NCBI GenBank assembly: GCA_029261995.1
Contig: JAJDAF010000011.1
Coordinates: 48,859 to 112,858, forward strand
Reading direction: 5' to 3'
Length of the DNA: 64,000 nt
Source of the DNA: Candidatus Zhuqueibacterota bacterium
GTDB taxonomy: Bacteria > Zhuqueibacterota > Zhuqueibacteria > Oceanimicrobiales > Oceanimicrobiaceae
Position 1 is the stretch's first letter, and each line of letters starts with the position of its first letter. The notes under the pieces are model-generated. The model had not been told where the DNA came from. It worked only from the letters and a program-made list of their open reading frames with translations, and made no database searches. Made by a program: the position numbers and the translations under genes. Below are positions 35,871 through 44,337 of this stretch, piece by piece.

Positions 35871-37097
35871 TCAGTGGGCCTTGCGCAGCTCTGCCGCCAT
35901 TGTTTTGATCTCGGTCAAATCGCGAACCATCTCGCTCCATCCGTACCAGAGCGTGTAATCCGGATTGTTGTGAAAAGCGCCCTGGAACGCGCGCATCCGG
36001 TGTTTCAGATGCATCTCGAACAGCGTCTGCTCAATCAAGGTCGGTGCATCGTGGAATGTCAGCAGATCCGGAAAAGCATAGGCGTAGGTCTCCGGCTTCT
36101 CGAGCACGCCATCTTTGTACAGGCCGGCAATAATGTGAATAGCTTGCGCAAGAAGACGGTCGGCCTGCTTGATCATGTCGTCACCTTTGGCCAGTTCCGC
36201 CTTCGCGAAATTAACCGAATGGCACTGCTCGCAAGCCTTGATCATCTTGTTGCGCTGAACGTCAAAGTCTTCCTGTGTCAGGCGCGCCACGTCGGCTGCC
36301 TTTACAACGTCGAGGCGGGCTGTGGGATTGCCTTCCGGGTCGAGCACGCCGAGCGCCTGCAGAATGGTGGCCTGATCCGCTTTCCATTGTTCATCCTCTG
36401 GCAGAGGCAGGCGAACCGCAAGGAAACCCCAGGCGGTTTTGACACCGTGGTCGCCTTCCTGCATATGGCAGGTCTGACAAGTGGGCGCGGCAACAGATTG
36501 CGGCAAAGTCCCATTTTGCTTGAGGAGATACCTGACGCCGTGCTTTGACGAAGAGTACATCTCCCACTGCGGATGGTCAAAACCCATGTGGCAGGTTTGG
36601 CAGGCTTGAGGCTGTTGCGCTTCTTTTTTGGAAAAGACATGCCGGGTGTGGCAGGCGTCACACGAAGCCGTTCCAAAACCGGGGGCATCTTTCTTCAACG
36701 CCTTAAGCTCATCTGCACTTTTGAGACCGATTTTGTGGCAACCGCCGCAGCCCTTCATACCCTCGCTCAGACCCGACGGCAGCCAATGTGTTGTCGGCAT
36801 GGCATTCATCGCTGCCCAAGCCGCGGCATGCTTGCCGCCCTTAAATTGCTCAACTTGTTTTTCATGGCAGGTTGCGCAAGTCTCAGGCGTGGGGATCTCT
36901 GCCTTAGCGACATCAGCGTCAGACGTGTGTCCGTCTCCATGGCAAACCTCACATCCGACATCTTGCTTGCTATGCTCGCTGAGTTTCCAGTCGCTGACAA
37001 TGTTGGGCGTGGAATAGGAATGGCACTCAACACAGTCTTGTGCAAAACAGGCAACTGAGAACCCCAAAATCGAAAACAGAATTACACTCGTTTTCAT
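35871..37097 (-). CDS. Octahaem hydroxylamine-oxidoreductase-like cytochrome c
   Basis: A 408-residue periplasmic protein with a signal peptide (cleaved after CFA) and eight CXXCH sites: CVECH, CEVCH, CATCH, CGGCH, CDACH, CQTCH twice and CEQCH. The string ETCATCHEKQVEQFKGGKH, the AAMNAMPTTHWLP region and the helical C-terminus with FHNNPDYTLWYGWSEM match the HAO family as found in anaerobes. Such enzymes interconvert nitrogen oxides: oxidising hydroxylamine or hydrazine, or reducing nitrite. Direction depends on whether a C-terminal Tyr crosslinks the catalytic haem, which cannot be settled by eye. It is the first gene after a strong promoter, followed by two more cytochromes. Confidence 0.9.
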   Translation of the reverse strand: MKTSVILFSILGFSVACFAQDCVECHSYSTPNIVSDWKLSEHSKQDVGCEVCHGDGHTSDADVAKAEIPTPETCATCHEKQVEQFKGGKHAAAWAAMNAMPTTHWLPSGLSEGMKGCGGCHKIGLKSADELKALKKDAPGFGTASCDACHTRHVFSKKEAQQPQACQTCHMGFDHPQWEMYSSSKHGVRYLLKQNGTLPQSVAAPTCQTCHMQEGDHGVKTAWGFLAVRLPLPEDEQWKADQATILQALGVLDPEGNPTARLDVVKAADVARLTQEDFDVQRNKMIKACEQCHSVNFAKAELAKGDDMIKQADRLLAQAIHIIAGLYKDGVLEKPETYAYAFPDLLTFHDAPTLIEQTLFEMHLKHRMRAFQGAFHNNPDYTLWYGWSEMVRDLTEIKTMAAELRKAH

Positions 37098-37265
37098 TTG
37101 TCTCCTCCTCGATTTTTACCTCTTACTGGTAGACGTAGTTAGTTGGTGTCTGACCAAAAACTCAGGTCTATTTTATGTCATTTCGAACATCTCAATGACG
37201 CAATCTCTATCTTACATTCGATGAATTTTCAGCCAGCCACCAATTCGTTTGCTTTGTACTTTCGA

Positions 37266-37294
37266 AGTATACGACGCGAGAATTTTGTTGTCAA
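37266..37294 (-). promoter_or_regulatory. Strong sigma-70-type promoter of the HAO-like gene
   Basis: On the minus strand TTGACA-N17-TATACT (-35 at 37289-37294, -10 at 37266-37271), almost ideal consensus. It leaves a leader of about 160 bases before the 37097 start. The remainder of the gap 37098-37491 contains only the terminator of the preceding gene. Confidence 0.8.
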
Positions 37295-37412
37295 CCAAAC
37301 AAACAAATTTTCTCTTGCTGAGGTGCAAAAAACTTGTATGCTGCGATCACGTTCTGCTCCAGACCCATTTGCTTGCACCATTTAAAGTTGCCACCGCGTC
37401 TGTACAAACAAA

Positions 37413-37442
37413 CAAGGGCCGGCATGAGTATGCCGGCCCTTG
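37413..37442 (-). terminator. Intrinsic terminator after the 37492 cytochrome gene
   Basis: CAAGGGCCGGCAT / ATGCCGGCCCTTG pairs over 13 bp with a four-base loop, followed on the minus strand by TTTGTTTG. It lies 50 bases past the stop codon. Confidence 0.85.
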
Positions 37443-37491
37443 TATCAACAGACTCCGATTGAGTCTGCCATTTTGAAGTCTACCTACATAT

Positions 37492-39450
37492 CTACTTCGT
37501 CAACACCATCTTCCTTGACTCTTTAAAGCCGTTCACTTCAAGTTTGTAAATGTAGACCCCTGAAGATAAGCCCGATGCATCAAAATTGACTGTATATCGT
37601 CCGGCACCCAGGGATTCATTGACGAGAGTCGCCAACTTCTGCCCCAAAATATTGTAAACGTTTAACTTGGCAAGGCCGGTCTTCTGAACGTCAAATGTGA
37701 TGTTGGTCGCCGGGTTGAACGGGTTGGGATAGTTCTGGTTCAGCAAGTAAGTCTGTGGAAGTTCTCCACCCGGCAGAGACTCAACAGCCATTGGGAAACC
37801 TGTGTTCCACCACACGCCGCCAGGACCATAGTAGTGCATCAAGGAATCGGCTAGCTCAACATCGGTAGCCTCGGTCCAAGTGCCGATTGCATCGCCGGTC
37901 AGGTCAATACCAAAATTCGGAAAGCCATCTTTGACGTGGCAGCTAACTGCGCAGGCATTCGGCATTCCGCCATCAGCCTGATAGAAAAGAGTTTTTTCCG
38001 GGGAGATGGCTTCAAAAGCATGTGAGTGACCGTCATACTCAATCGCGGATTTTGAAGTCTTTGGCATATGACATTTTGAGCATCGACTGGAGCCCGTGCC
38101 TGTTGGATCGTACAGGTGTTTTGTATGAGCCGAAACGATCGGCGCAATGTCATTGACATGATTGGCGTAGTCAGCGACCCACTCCACAGGAATATCCTCG
38201 AAAGGACCATGTGTCGCATGGCAAGCCAGGCATAGCGTATTGTTGTCGTTTTCTGTAGCAACAGTTATAGGAGCGTCGAGGGAGTCTTCCTCAACCAACT
38301 CGGCACGGATGTGATTCTTTTCGGTGTTGTGGACATCGTGGCACTCATAGCAGGTGACCTGATGAAACTCGAAGGTCGGCTTGCTGCTTTCACTGAAACC
38401 GAGGAACTGCTGGCGATGCTTCTTCGAGGTTTTGCCGTCGGGCCAGTCGCCACCGCCGTCCGAAAAAATATCTGCGACCATGTCGCCGACTGCCCATCCC
38501 GTGAAATTGGCATCATCGTACGGAAAGCCAAATGTACTATTGGGCAGGCTCTTGCCGCGATTATGGCACATGCCGCACAGGTTGTTTGCTTGGTCGGCAG
38601 TCAGGTTGGCCGGGTTGATGATCTTGGTCTTGTCCCCACTTGTAGCGTGCTCGGCACCGGGCCCATGACACCGCTCACAAGCAGTGTTGATTTGATCCAG
38701 GTCACCATCGCCGTCAATATCAAAGATGTTGTTGAAGTCTGTGTAATCGGCTTCGTTTTGCACGCCTGCTGCACTCATAACCCATTCGCCGTCCACGGTT
38801 TGTTCCAGCTCTAGGCCGGTGGCATGGCAGCCGGAGCAGCCTTTTGCCAGGCTACTTTTGTGGGTGGAAGCGTCGGCTCTGGTTGCAAAATTAACGGGTG
38901 CATTGTTGCTATCCCACCAGCGCTCGGGGTGGTAAGCAGCGTATGCATCTGTTGCGAGATTATACTGAACCGGAGAGACATAGTAGTCATTGGACTCCCC
39001 TTCACCCGTGTTGATTTTGACCAGGTAACGCTGCTTCCAGACATCGTTGCTGCCGCCATAGGTCAGATAGACCCTGTGGGTGACACTGCCAACGGTGACG
39101 GTATAGCCGTCCTGGGCGGAGTAGTTTAAAACAGGTGCGTTGGGTTTGTACTGATCGAATACGCTGCTGACGGTGTTAAAGTCCAGGCCATCATGAAAAT
39201 CATCAACGCCGTTCTCGTTAAAGTCGTTAAGTACCCCTGTGAGGTTTTCCATTGTGTGCGCATCGTCCGGAACGTATGAGTAGCCGTTGGCGTGCAGGGA
39301 GGTACGCCATCCGGTCATATCACCGAGCCCCGCATTGTTGTGGCACTGCAGACATTTCTCAGGTCCGACATAGTCCTGAGCCGACGCCGCTTGCGGCAGA
39401 CAGAACACGGCTGCCATCAGCAAGATAATTAGTACGTAGCTGTTCTTCAT
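37492..39450 (-). CDS. Eight-haem secreted cytochrome c with type IX sorting domain (copy 2)
   Basis: A 652-residue paralogue of the protein at 28534-30486, with the same haem order (CLQCH, CSGCH, CERCH, CGMCH, CYECH, CLACH, CSKCH, CAVSCH) and the same flanks. Its C-terminal sorting domain reads QNYPNPFNPATNITFDV and ends YKLEVNGFKESRKMVLTK. Leader, ribosome binding site (AGGAGCTAGAA) and signal peptide (MKNSYV) are also conserved with copy 1, so the duplication included the upstream region. The two copies lie 7 kb apart in the same orientation, with the other cytochrome genes between them. Divergence is greatest between haems 1 and 3 and in the sorting domain. Surface electron transfer is the likely role. 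Confidence 0.93.
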   Translation of the reverse strand: MKNSYVLIILLMAAVFCLPQAASAQDYVGPEKCLQCHNNAGLGDMTGWRTSLHANGYSYVPDDAHTMENLTGVLNDFNENGVDDFHDGLDFNTVSSVFDQYKPNAPVLNYSAQDGYTVTVGSVTHRVYLTYGGSNDVWKQRYLVKINTGEGESNDYYVSPVQYNLATDAYAAYHPERWWDSNNAPVNFATRADASTHKSSLAKGCSGCHATGLELEQTVDGEWVMSAAGVQNEADYTDFNNIFDIDGDGDLDQINTACERCHGPGAEHATSGDKTKIINPANLTADQANNLCGMCHNRGKSLPNSTFGFPYDDANFTGWAVGDMVADIFSDGGGDWPDGKTSKKHRQQFLGFSESSKPTFEFHQVTCYECHDVHNTEKNHIRAELVEEDSLDAPITVATENDNNTLCLACHATHGPFEDIPVEWVADYANHVNDIAPIVSAHTKHLYDPTGTGSSRCSKCHMPKTSKSAIEYDGHSHAFEAISPEKTLFYQADGGMPNACAVSCHVKDGFPNFGIDLTGDAIGTWTEATDVELADSLMHYYGPGGVWWNTGFPMAVESLPGGELPQTYLLNQNYPNPFNPATNITFDVQKTGLAKLNVYNILGQKLATLVNESLGAGRYTVNFDASGLSSGVYIYKLEVNGFKESRKMVLTK

Positions 39451-39566
39451 TTCTAGCTCCTAACCCATTAAATACTTAGACCAGAATTGGTCGTGAATAA
39501 AACCCTTTAGGTTTGCGAATCAGAATTACGTTGCTCAATGGCTGAAACCCCGCCGACTCAAGACCG

Positions 39567-39926
39567 CTAATTCATCGCTGCGACAATAGCCTCGCTGACA
39601 ATACTCATGTCAATCGGCTTAACAGCGTAGTAGGCAACTCCCTCCTGCAGGATGCGCCCGCCAAGCTCGCGGGAATGATCGTTTGAGATTGCCAGGAGAG
39701 GAATTTTCGGTCTGACGCGGCGAATAATCTTCACCATTTTAACGCAATCCAGATTCGAATTCTCAAGGTCGTAAATAACGACCCCGTATTGGTTTTCCAA
39801 AAGAGCCAGCAACAAATCAGCTTCATCTTCTACCCTGGTAGTTTGAAGATTCCGGCTACGCAGCAGCTCCATAAGCTTGTTGAAGCAGGCTTCGTCGCGG
39901 CAAAAAACCAGAATGTTTCCCTTCAA
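39567..39926 (-). CDS. Single-domain response regulator (CheY-like)
   Basis: A 119-residue receiver without output domain. GNILVFCRDEACF gives the first strand with acidic residues displaced, GVVIYDLENSNLD holds the acceptor Asp, and YYAVKPIDM contains the signalling Lys. The start is set at a TTG (39926) because AAAGGAG lies seven bases before it and the receiver begins right there. The frame stays open to 40004, with no domain in the extra part. Receivers of this kind act by protein contact or phosphorelay. It lies upstream of the copy 2 cytochrome, separated by 116 bases, and downstream of a cytochrome remnant. Confidence 0.75.
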   Translation of the reverse strand: MKGNILVFCRDEACFNKLMELLRSRNLQTTRVEDEADLLLALLENQYGVVIYDLENSNLDCVKMVKIIRRVRPKIPLLAISNDHSRELGGRILQEGVAYYAVKPIDMSIVSEAIVAAMN

Positions 39927-40241
39927 AGTGTGGCTCCTTTGGATTCGGGCTAGGTGGCATTCAACTATTATGCCATTTGGAGAGGTAGGCCAGACTAAGG
40001 CCATAAGGTGTTAAAAAATTGTTATTTACAACAGGTGCGGGATTTATCGCATATTTCTCTCTTTTCGCAAGCATGGGACACGCTTGTCGCACTTTCAAGA
40101 ATAGAACAAGTTAAGTCTTGTTAATTCATTTACTTATACTGGTGTGAATTTTGAAATCACCTAGTGGGGCATTCGTGTCACACTCTTTGCCCCGAACGCT
40201 TCGTATTGCGCACGAGCTGATCGGCGGGATGACAACCTTCG
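39927..40241. other. Intergenic region without clear features
   Basis: About 315 bases between the single-domain receiver and the cytochrome remnant. No convincing promoter, hairpin or coding sequence was seen on either strand. Confidence 0.4.
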
Positions 40242-40487
40242 TTAGTACAGCGCGTATCTGTGGCGCCTGGTTCGTTCATGGATGAGAATGTGAATAACAT
40301 GGCAACTTAGGCAGGGCAAAGCATCCACTGGCACGTTGGTGAGGGCTTCGAAACCGCCGCTATCTTCATTGTATCAGGTTGCCTTGCCTTGTGCTGTGCA
40401 GGCTTGTGTCAAAGTCCTGCTGTGGAAACGACAAGGTGGGAACAAGGAACAACAGAGCGAGACCGAATACTACCTTTCTTTCATCAT
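40242..40487 (-). pseudogene. Frameshifted remnant of a multihaem cytochrome c gene
   Basis: The ATG at 40487 overlaps the stop of the upstream TPR gene (TGATG) and has AAAGGAG before it, but its frame meets TAG after five codons. Shifting back one base gives VVFGLALLFLVPTLSFPQQ, a clear signal peptide, followed by DFDTSLHSTRQGN. A compensating shift returns to the start frame as YNEDSGGFEALTNVPVDALP and then CLSCH (40299-40313). The wording around this haem site resembles the first haem of multihaem cytochromes of the neighbourhood phylum. The frame ends at 40242 with no further haem site. Two indels and a truncation make it a pseudogene, or a badly sequenced gene. Confidence 0.6.
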
Positions 40488-40930
40488 CACGAACTCCTTT
40501 CTGTACCTAAAATGTTGTCGAGTATCTCGGAGAACTGAGTGTTTGATTCCGTGCAGCTCGATTCCCGAAAATGTTCTCGCCAGATCTCTTGACCACAAAA
40601 CAACTCCAGAATGCCAATGGAAGTCAAATAGCGAGAGCTTTTTTCGGGGTAAGGAGGCTTGGCCTTCCACCTGGCGAGCAAAACCGGGCAAGGACAATTC
40701 CCGTCTCTGGCCTGGGCTTCCAAATAAACGTCAGGCGCGGCTCGAAGCAAATCTCTCAGGCCTGTAAGCGCTTGTTCAGTCCGGCCGGTCGCAACATAGC
40801 TAATCGTCAGTTTTTTCATCAGCCGCAGGTCTGCAGGGTGTCTGGCCAATGCCGTTTCCAGGTAGGGAATGGCCAGCTCGAACTGGCGGGCCATAAAATA
40901 CTGATTTCCGAGCATACGTTCCATTTGCAT
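40487..40930 (-). CDS. Small tetratricopeptide-repeat protein under a sigma-54 promoter
   Basis: A 147-residue protein whose N-terminal half forms about two TPR units (MLGNQYFMARQFELAIPYL, then LMKKLTISYVATGRTEQALTGLRDLLRAAP). The C-terminal half has no recognised domain and contains CPCP and other cysteines. No signal peptide is seen, so it is probably cytoplasmic and may act as a scaffold or maturation helper. It lies 31 bases downstream of a good sigma-54 promoter with two upstream dyads, and it overlaps the start of a frameshifted cytochrome gene. The pair may once have been a regulated cytochrome plus its helper. No Shine-Dalgarno sequence is visible. Confidence 0.7.
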   Translation of the reverse strand: MQMERMLGNQYFMARQFELAIPYLETALARHPADLRLMKKLTISYVATGRTEQALTGLRDLLRAAPDVYLEAQARDGNCPCPVLLARWKAKPPYPEKSSRYLTSIGILELFCGQEIWREHFRESSCTESNTQFSEILDNILGTERSS

Positions 40931-40960
40931 CACATTTAGAACAATGTCACCCCATCACGC

Positions 40961-40976
40961 GCAAAATATATGCCAC
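40961..40976 (-). promoter_or_regulatory. Sigma-54 promoter upstream of the TPR gene
   Basis: On the minus strand GTGGCAT-ATATT-TTGCG contains GG-N10-GC with exact spacing and matches the consensus TGGCAY-N5-TTGCW at nearly all positions. Transcription would start near 40950, about 20 bases before the ATG at 40930. Confidence 0.75.
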
Positions 40977-41006
40977 TATAAAACAGTTACTTAAGCCAGA
41001 AATTGA

Positions 41007-41104
41007 TGAAACAAACCGTTTCAATGGCGAACGTATTTTCGGCCTTAACCTATTGGATTTTCTTCTGCAAAGGAGGGCAAACGGGGCTGCAACAAACCGT
41101 TTCA
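41007..41104 (-). promoter_or_regulatory. Paired enhancer-like dyads upstream of the sigma-54 promoter
   Basis: TGAAAC-AAACC-GTTTCA at 41007-41023 is a perfect 6-bp dyad. TGCAAC-AAACC-GTTTCA at 41088-41104 repeats it with one change and the same spacer. Half sites TGAAAC recur at 41107 and 41119. The pair is centred about 81 bases apart (close to eight helical turns), upstream of the promoter. This is the arrangement expected for activator binding by a Fis-type domain. The nearest activator gene ends at 41177. Confidence 0.7.
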
Positions 41105-41176
41105 GATGAAACGGAAATTGAAACAAGGGGAGGTATAGCTCAGTGAGTTGTGTTGCAATGTGCGGTGAAAGATCGC

Positions 41177-42910
41177 CTAGCCAGACACGCTATCTCGCTC
41201 AAGCAAATCCAGGTCGCGCATGCGTCGCCAGAGAGTTGTTCGGCTAATACGGAGTTCTTTGGCCGCTCTTTCGCGATTCCAATGATGCTTCATCAGGACC
41301 CGCAAGATGTCCGGACCGTCGTCAGATGGAGTGTGCATGTTGCTGTACCCGCCAAACGACGACTCGCCGTTGTCGGCACAAAGATAGACGGGCAGTTTGT
41401 TTTCAGTAATCAGAGGGCCTCGAGTCCGGGCAAATGCGTGCTCAATGATATTTTCCAACTCACGCACGTTTCCGGGATAGTCATGCGCCATAAGCAGGTC
41501 ATATGCATGGCTTGACATACCCTGAATCTCACGAGTCGTCAGGCAGCGGTATTTTTGCATGAAGTGCTCCACAAGGCAAGGCAAATCTTCACGACGTTGC
41601 CTCAGCGGGGGTAGCATGATAGGAATGACGTTCAAGCGATAGTACAGGTCATCTCTAAATTGCCCACCCTGCACCATATTCCAAAGATCGCGATTGGTAG
41701 CCGCAATCATCCGCACGTCCGTTCTGACGGTATCCGAACTCCCGAGCCGCTGGAATTCGCCTTCTTCCAGAACCCGCAGCAGCCGAAGTTGTGCCGGCGG
41801 TGAGAGATCGCCAATTTCGTCCAGAAAGATGGTTCCCTCATCGGCCAATTGGAAGCGGCCCACTCGATCAGCATGAGCATCTGTAAAAGCGCCTTTCACA
41901 TGCCCAAAAAGCTCACTTTCAATGAGAGTATCCGGGAATGCAGCGCAATTGACTCGCACAAAAGGCTTTTCCTTACGAGGGCTGAGTTGCTGAATGGCAT
42001 TTGCAACCAACTCCTTGCCGGTTCCGCTCTCGCCGAGAATAAGAATGGTAGCATTACTATCCGCAACTTCGCCAATGAGTTCGAAGAGTTCAAGCATGCA
42101 AGAACTCTTGCCGACGATGCCGTGGAAGTCATTGCCTGGGACTGCAGCATCTGAAGCGACTCTGCCACAGGTCGCTCGCATGGAAACCACGCCTCCGACT
42201 GCATCTCCACTCGGGTCATACAGGATAGCGGTATTCACGGAAGCGGGCATGCGCCGGCCGGCTTTGTCCACGTATTCTGTCGGATGGTCGAACACTGCCT
42301 TGCCCTGCTCCAGAGTTAAAGCCAGCGGGCATGCGCGTGCACATTGCAGGCCGCCAAATATCGATTTGCATTGCTTTCCCAGGACTTCTGATTCTGTCCA
42401 GCCTGTCATTTGCCGTGCTGCCCGGTTAAAACTGGTGATGCGCCATTCGCTATCGACGGTGAAGAGTCCCTCCGCCATTGAAGCGAGAATGGTGCGCTGA
42501 GCATCGGTCGATATCAACTGAGGATTCTCACAGCTCTTGAGAGAAATGAGCGCTCCAAAAAGAGTGCGGCCACGCATCATTGGTGTCAGGTTCGCGATGA
42601 GAGATTCGTGGCTACCATTGCTGCGCTCCATTGCAAATTGATGGTCTCGGATACGCGTCTCCGCCTGTAGCGCCAGGTTCACCCAGCACTTCTCAAGAGG
42701 AAGACTGGGGCAAAACAGCTTGCTGAAGTGCAGGCCTTCAGCCTTCTCCGGTTCAAGCTGAAAAATCTGTACGGCAAATCTGTTGACATGCCGAACGACA
42801 CCCTTGGCATCGACGGCGACCAGCCCCTCTGTCACCGTGTCTACTACAGATTGCCAGAAAGAGTCCTCAGACTGCCAAAAGCAATCATCCTCGAGATCAG
42901 GCCATTCCAT
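41177..42910 (-). CDS. PAS-sensing sigma-54-dependent activator (GAFTDA loop)
   Basis: A 577-residue enhancer-binding protein without a receiver. Two PAS domains (about 15-130 and 135-245) precede the AAA+ domain (about 260-490; GESGTGKE, TIFLDEIGDL) and a Fis helix-turn-helix (AAKELRISRTTLWRRMRDLDLL). The second PAS has CKSIFGGLQCARACPL, a cysteine pattern common in such activators and possibly redox- or metal-sensitive. The sigma-54 contact loop is GAFTDA, not GAFTGA. The gene follows the neighbouring NtrC-type regulator by six bases and closes the multihaem operon. Dyads that could be its binding sites lie just beyond its stop codon. Confidence 0.92.
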   Translation of the reverse strand: MEWPDLEDDCFWQSEDSFWQSVVDTVTEGLVAVDAKGVVRHVNRFAVQIFQLEPEKAEGLHFSKLFCPSLPLEKCWVNLALQAETRIRDHQFAMERSNGSHESLIANLTPMMRGRTLFGALISLKSCENPQLISTDAQRTILASMAEGLFTVDSEWRITSFNRAARQMTGWTESEVLGKQCKSIFGGLQCARACPLALTLEQGKAVFDHPTEYVDKAGRRMPASVNTAILYDPSGDAVGGVVSMRATCGRVASDAAVPGNDFHGIVGKSSCMLELFELIGEVADSNATILILGESGTGKELVANAIQQLSPRKEKPFVRVNCAAFPDTLIESELFGHVKGAFTDAHADRVGRFQLADEGTIFLDEIGDLSPPAQLRLLRVLEEGEFQRLGSSDTVRTDVRMIAATNRDLWNMVQGGQFRDDLYYRLNVIPIMLPPLRQRREDLPCLVEHFMQKYRCLTTREIQGMSSHAYDLLMAHDYPGNVRELENIIEHAFARTRGPLITENKLPVYLCADNGESSFGGYSNMHTPSDDGPDILRVLMKHHWNRERAAKELRISRTTLWRRMRDLDLLERDSVSG

Positions 42911-42916
42911 TTCTCA

Positions 42917-44335
42917 TCAACTCATCATATTTTGGACATCAATACTATATCGGTTAATCAGGCGGTGAAATGTACGCCGATCAATGTCACTGGCATGTGC
43001 AGCCTGTGAAATATTGCCCTTGTGCATGTGCAACATTTTTTCAAGATACTCTTTCTCGAAACGGTCGAGCAGGCTTCTCTTGGCTTCCTTCAGGGAAACA
43101 CTCAGGTCAACAGGCGTGTTGTGCGGACTGTCACAGACATTCGTGATAGTGTCCGGCAAGTCTTCTGCTTGCAGCCACTCGTCACGAGCCAGAGTTATCG
43201 CCCGTTCAATGACGTTTTCCAACTCGCGGACATTCCCCGGCCAGCGATATTGATTCAGGCACTGCATCGCATTATTGTCTATGCCCAACACTTGTTTGGT
43301 CGTCGATTGCGACAACTTTGCGACAAAATGGTTCGCAAGCAGGGAGATGTCCTGCTCTCTGTCGCGCAGTGGTGGCATTTCAATTGAGATCACATTCAGC
43401 CTGTAGTAGAGGTCCTCTCGCATAGCCCCGGACTCGACGGCCTTCTGCATGTCGCAATTGCTGGCGGAAATGAGACGCACGTCCACATCGATGAGCTGAG
43501 TACCGCCGACACGCCTGATTTTCTTGTCCTGCAGGACTCTGAGCAATTTCACTTGCAGCGCCGGACTTAACTCGCAAATCTCATCGAGGAAAAATGTGCC
43601 GCCGCTTGCGTACTCCATCAAACCCGGTTTCTGCCGTTCCGCTCCCGTGAAAGCCCCTTTCTCGTAGCCAAACAACTCACTCTCGAACAGATTCTCAGGA
43701 AAGGCGCCGCAGTTGACGGGCACAAATGCCTGGTTCTTGCGGCCACTGCGGGAGTGAATACTGCGTGCGACCAGTTCTTTGCCAGTACCGCTCTCTCCGG
43801 AAATCATGATATTGACATCGCTTTCCGCTACCCGCTCGATGCGATCGAAGACACGCCGCATCGCCGCGCTTCGGCCGACAATATCATCAAAATGGCAGCG
43901 CTCATCGAGCTGTTCTTCCAGCGCCTGCTTTTCCTTGAAAAGATTGCGGTGCGCCAGCGACTTTTCCACCACGACCTTGAGCCGTTCAGCCTTAAACGGC
44001 TTTTGGATGAAATCGAATGCGCCGGCGCGCATGGCACTCACGGCATTTTCAATACTGCCGTAGGCGCTGAAAATCACAAAGGGAGTGTCAGGACAGCTCG
44101 TCTGCGCCACCTTAAGCAAATCCAAGCCCGACTTGGCCGGCATGGCCAGGTCGCTGATGATGAGATCGTACTCTCCTGACAAGATGGCTGACTCAGCGCT
44201 TTCAGCTTCCGCTGCGGTCTGAACACGGTAGCCATTCCAGGACCCCACCATGCGTGCGCAGCTTTGCAGAAGCGCCCGGTCATCGTCAACGATCAAAATT
44301 CTTGCTGTGTTCGACACTTTGCGTCTCCGCGACAT
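42917..44335 (-). CDS. Sigma-54-dependent response regulator of the multihaem operon
   Basis: A 472-residue NtrC-type protein with all key residues. The receiver has ILIVDDD, the acceptor Asp in LIISDLAMPAKSG, and the Lys in FIQKPFK. The AAA+ domain has GESGTGKE, an intact GAFTGA loop and TFFLDEICEL. The C-terminal Fis domain ends ASDIDRRTFHRLINRYSI. It starts two bases after the stop of the 19-haem gene, so it is translated from the same message. No histidine kinase is adjacent, so its phosphodonor must be encoded elsewhere. It probably controls this operon through the promoter at 49210-49225. Confidence 0.94.
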   Translation of the reverse strand: MSRRRKVSNTARILIVDDDRALLQSCARMVGSWNGYRVQTAAEAESAESAILSGEYDLIISDLAMPAKSGLDLLKVAQTSCPDTPFVIFSAYGSIENAVSAMRAGAFDFIQKPFKAERLKVVVEKSLAHRNLFKEKQALEEQLDERCHFDDIVGRSAAMRRVFDRIERVAESDVNIMISGESGTGKELVARSIHSRSGRKNQAFVPVNCGAFPENLFESELFGYEKGAFTGAERQKPGLMEYASGGTFFLDEICELSPALQVKLLRVLQDKKIRRVGGTQLIDVDVRLISASNCDMQKAVESGAMREDLYYRLNVISIEMPPLRDREQDISLLANHFVAKLSQSTTKQVLGIDNNAMQCLNQYRWPGNVRELENVIERAITLARDEWLQAEDLPDTITNVCDSPHNTPVDLSVSLKEAKRSLLDRFEKEYLEKMLHMHKGNISQAAHASDIDRRTFHRLINRYSIDVQNMMS

Positions 44336-44337
44336 GA

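Noticed and set aside
40336..40767. Plus-strand frame of 143 codons
   Set aside because: It is antisense to the TPR gene and the cytochrome remnant, both better supported by motifs and ribosome binding sites.
41128..41150. tRNA-like string GGTATAGCTCAGTGAG
   Set aside because: It resembles a D-arm, but no anticodon arm, T-arm or acceptor pairing follows.
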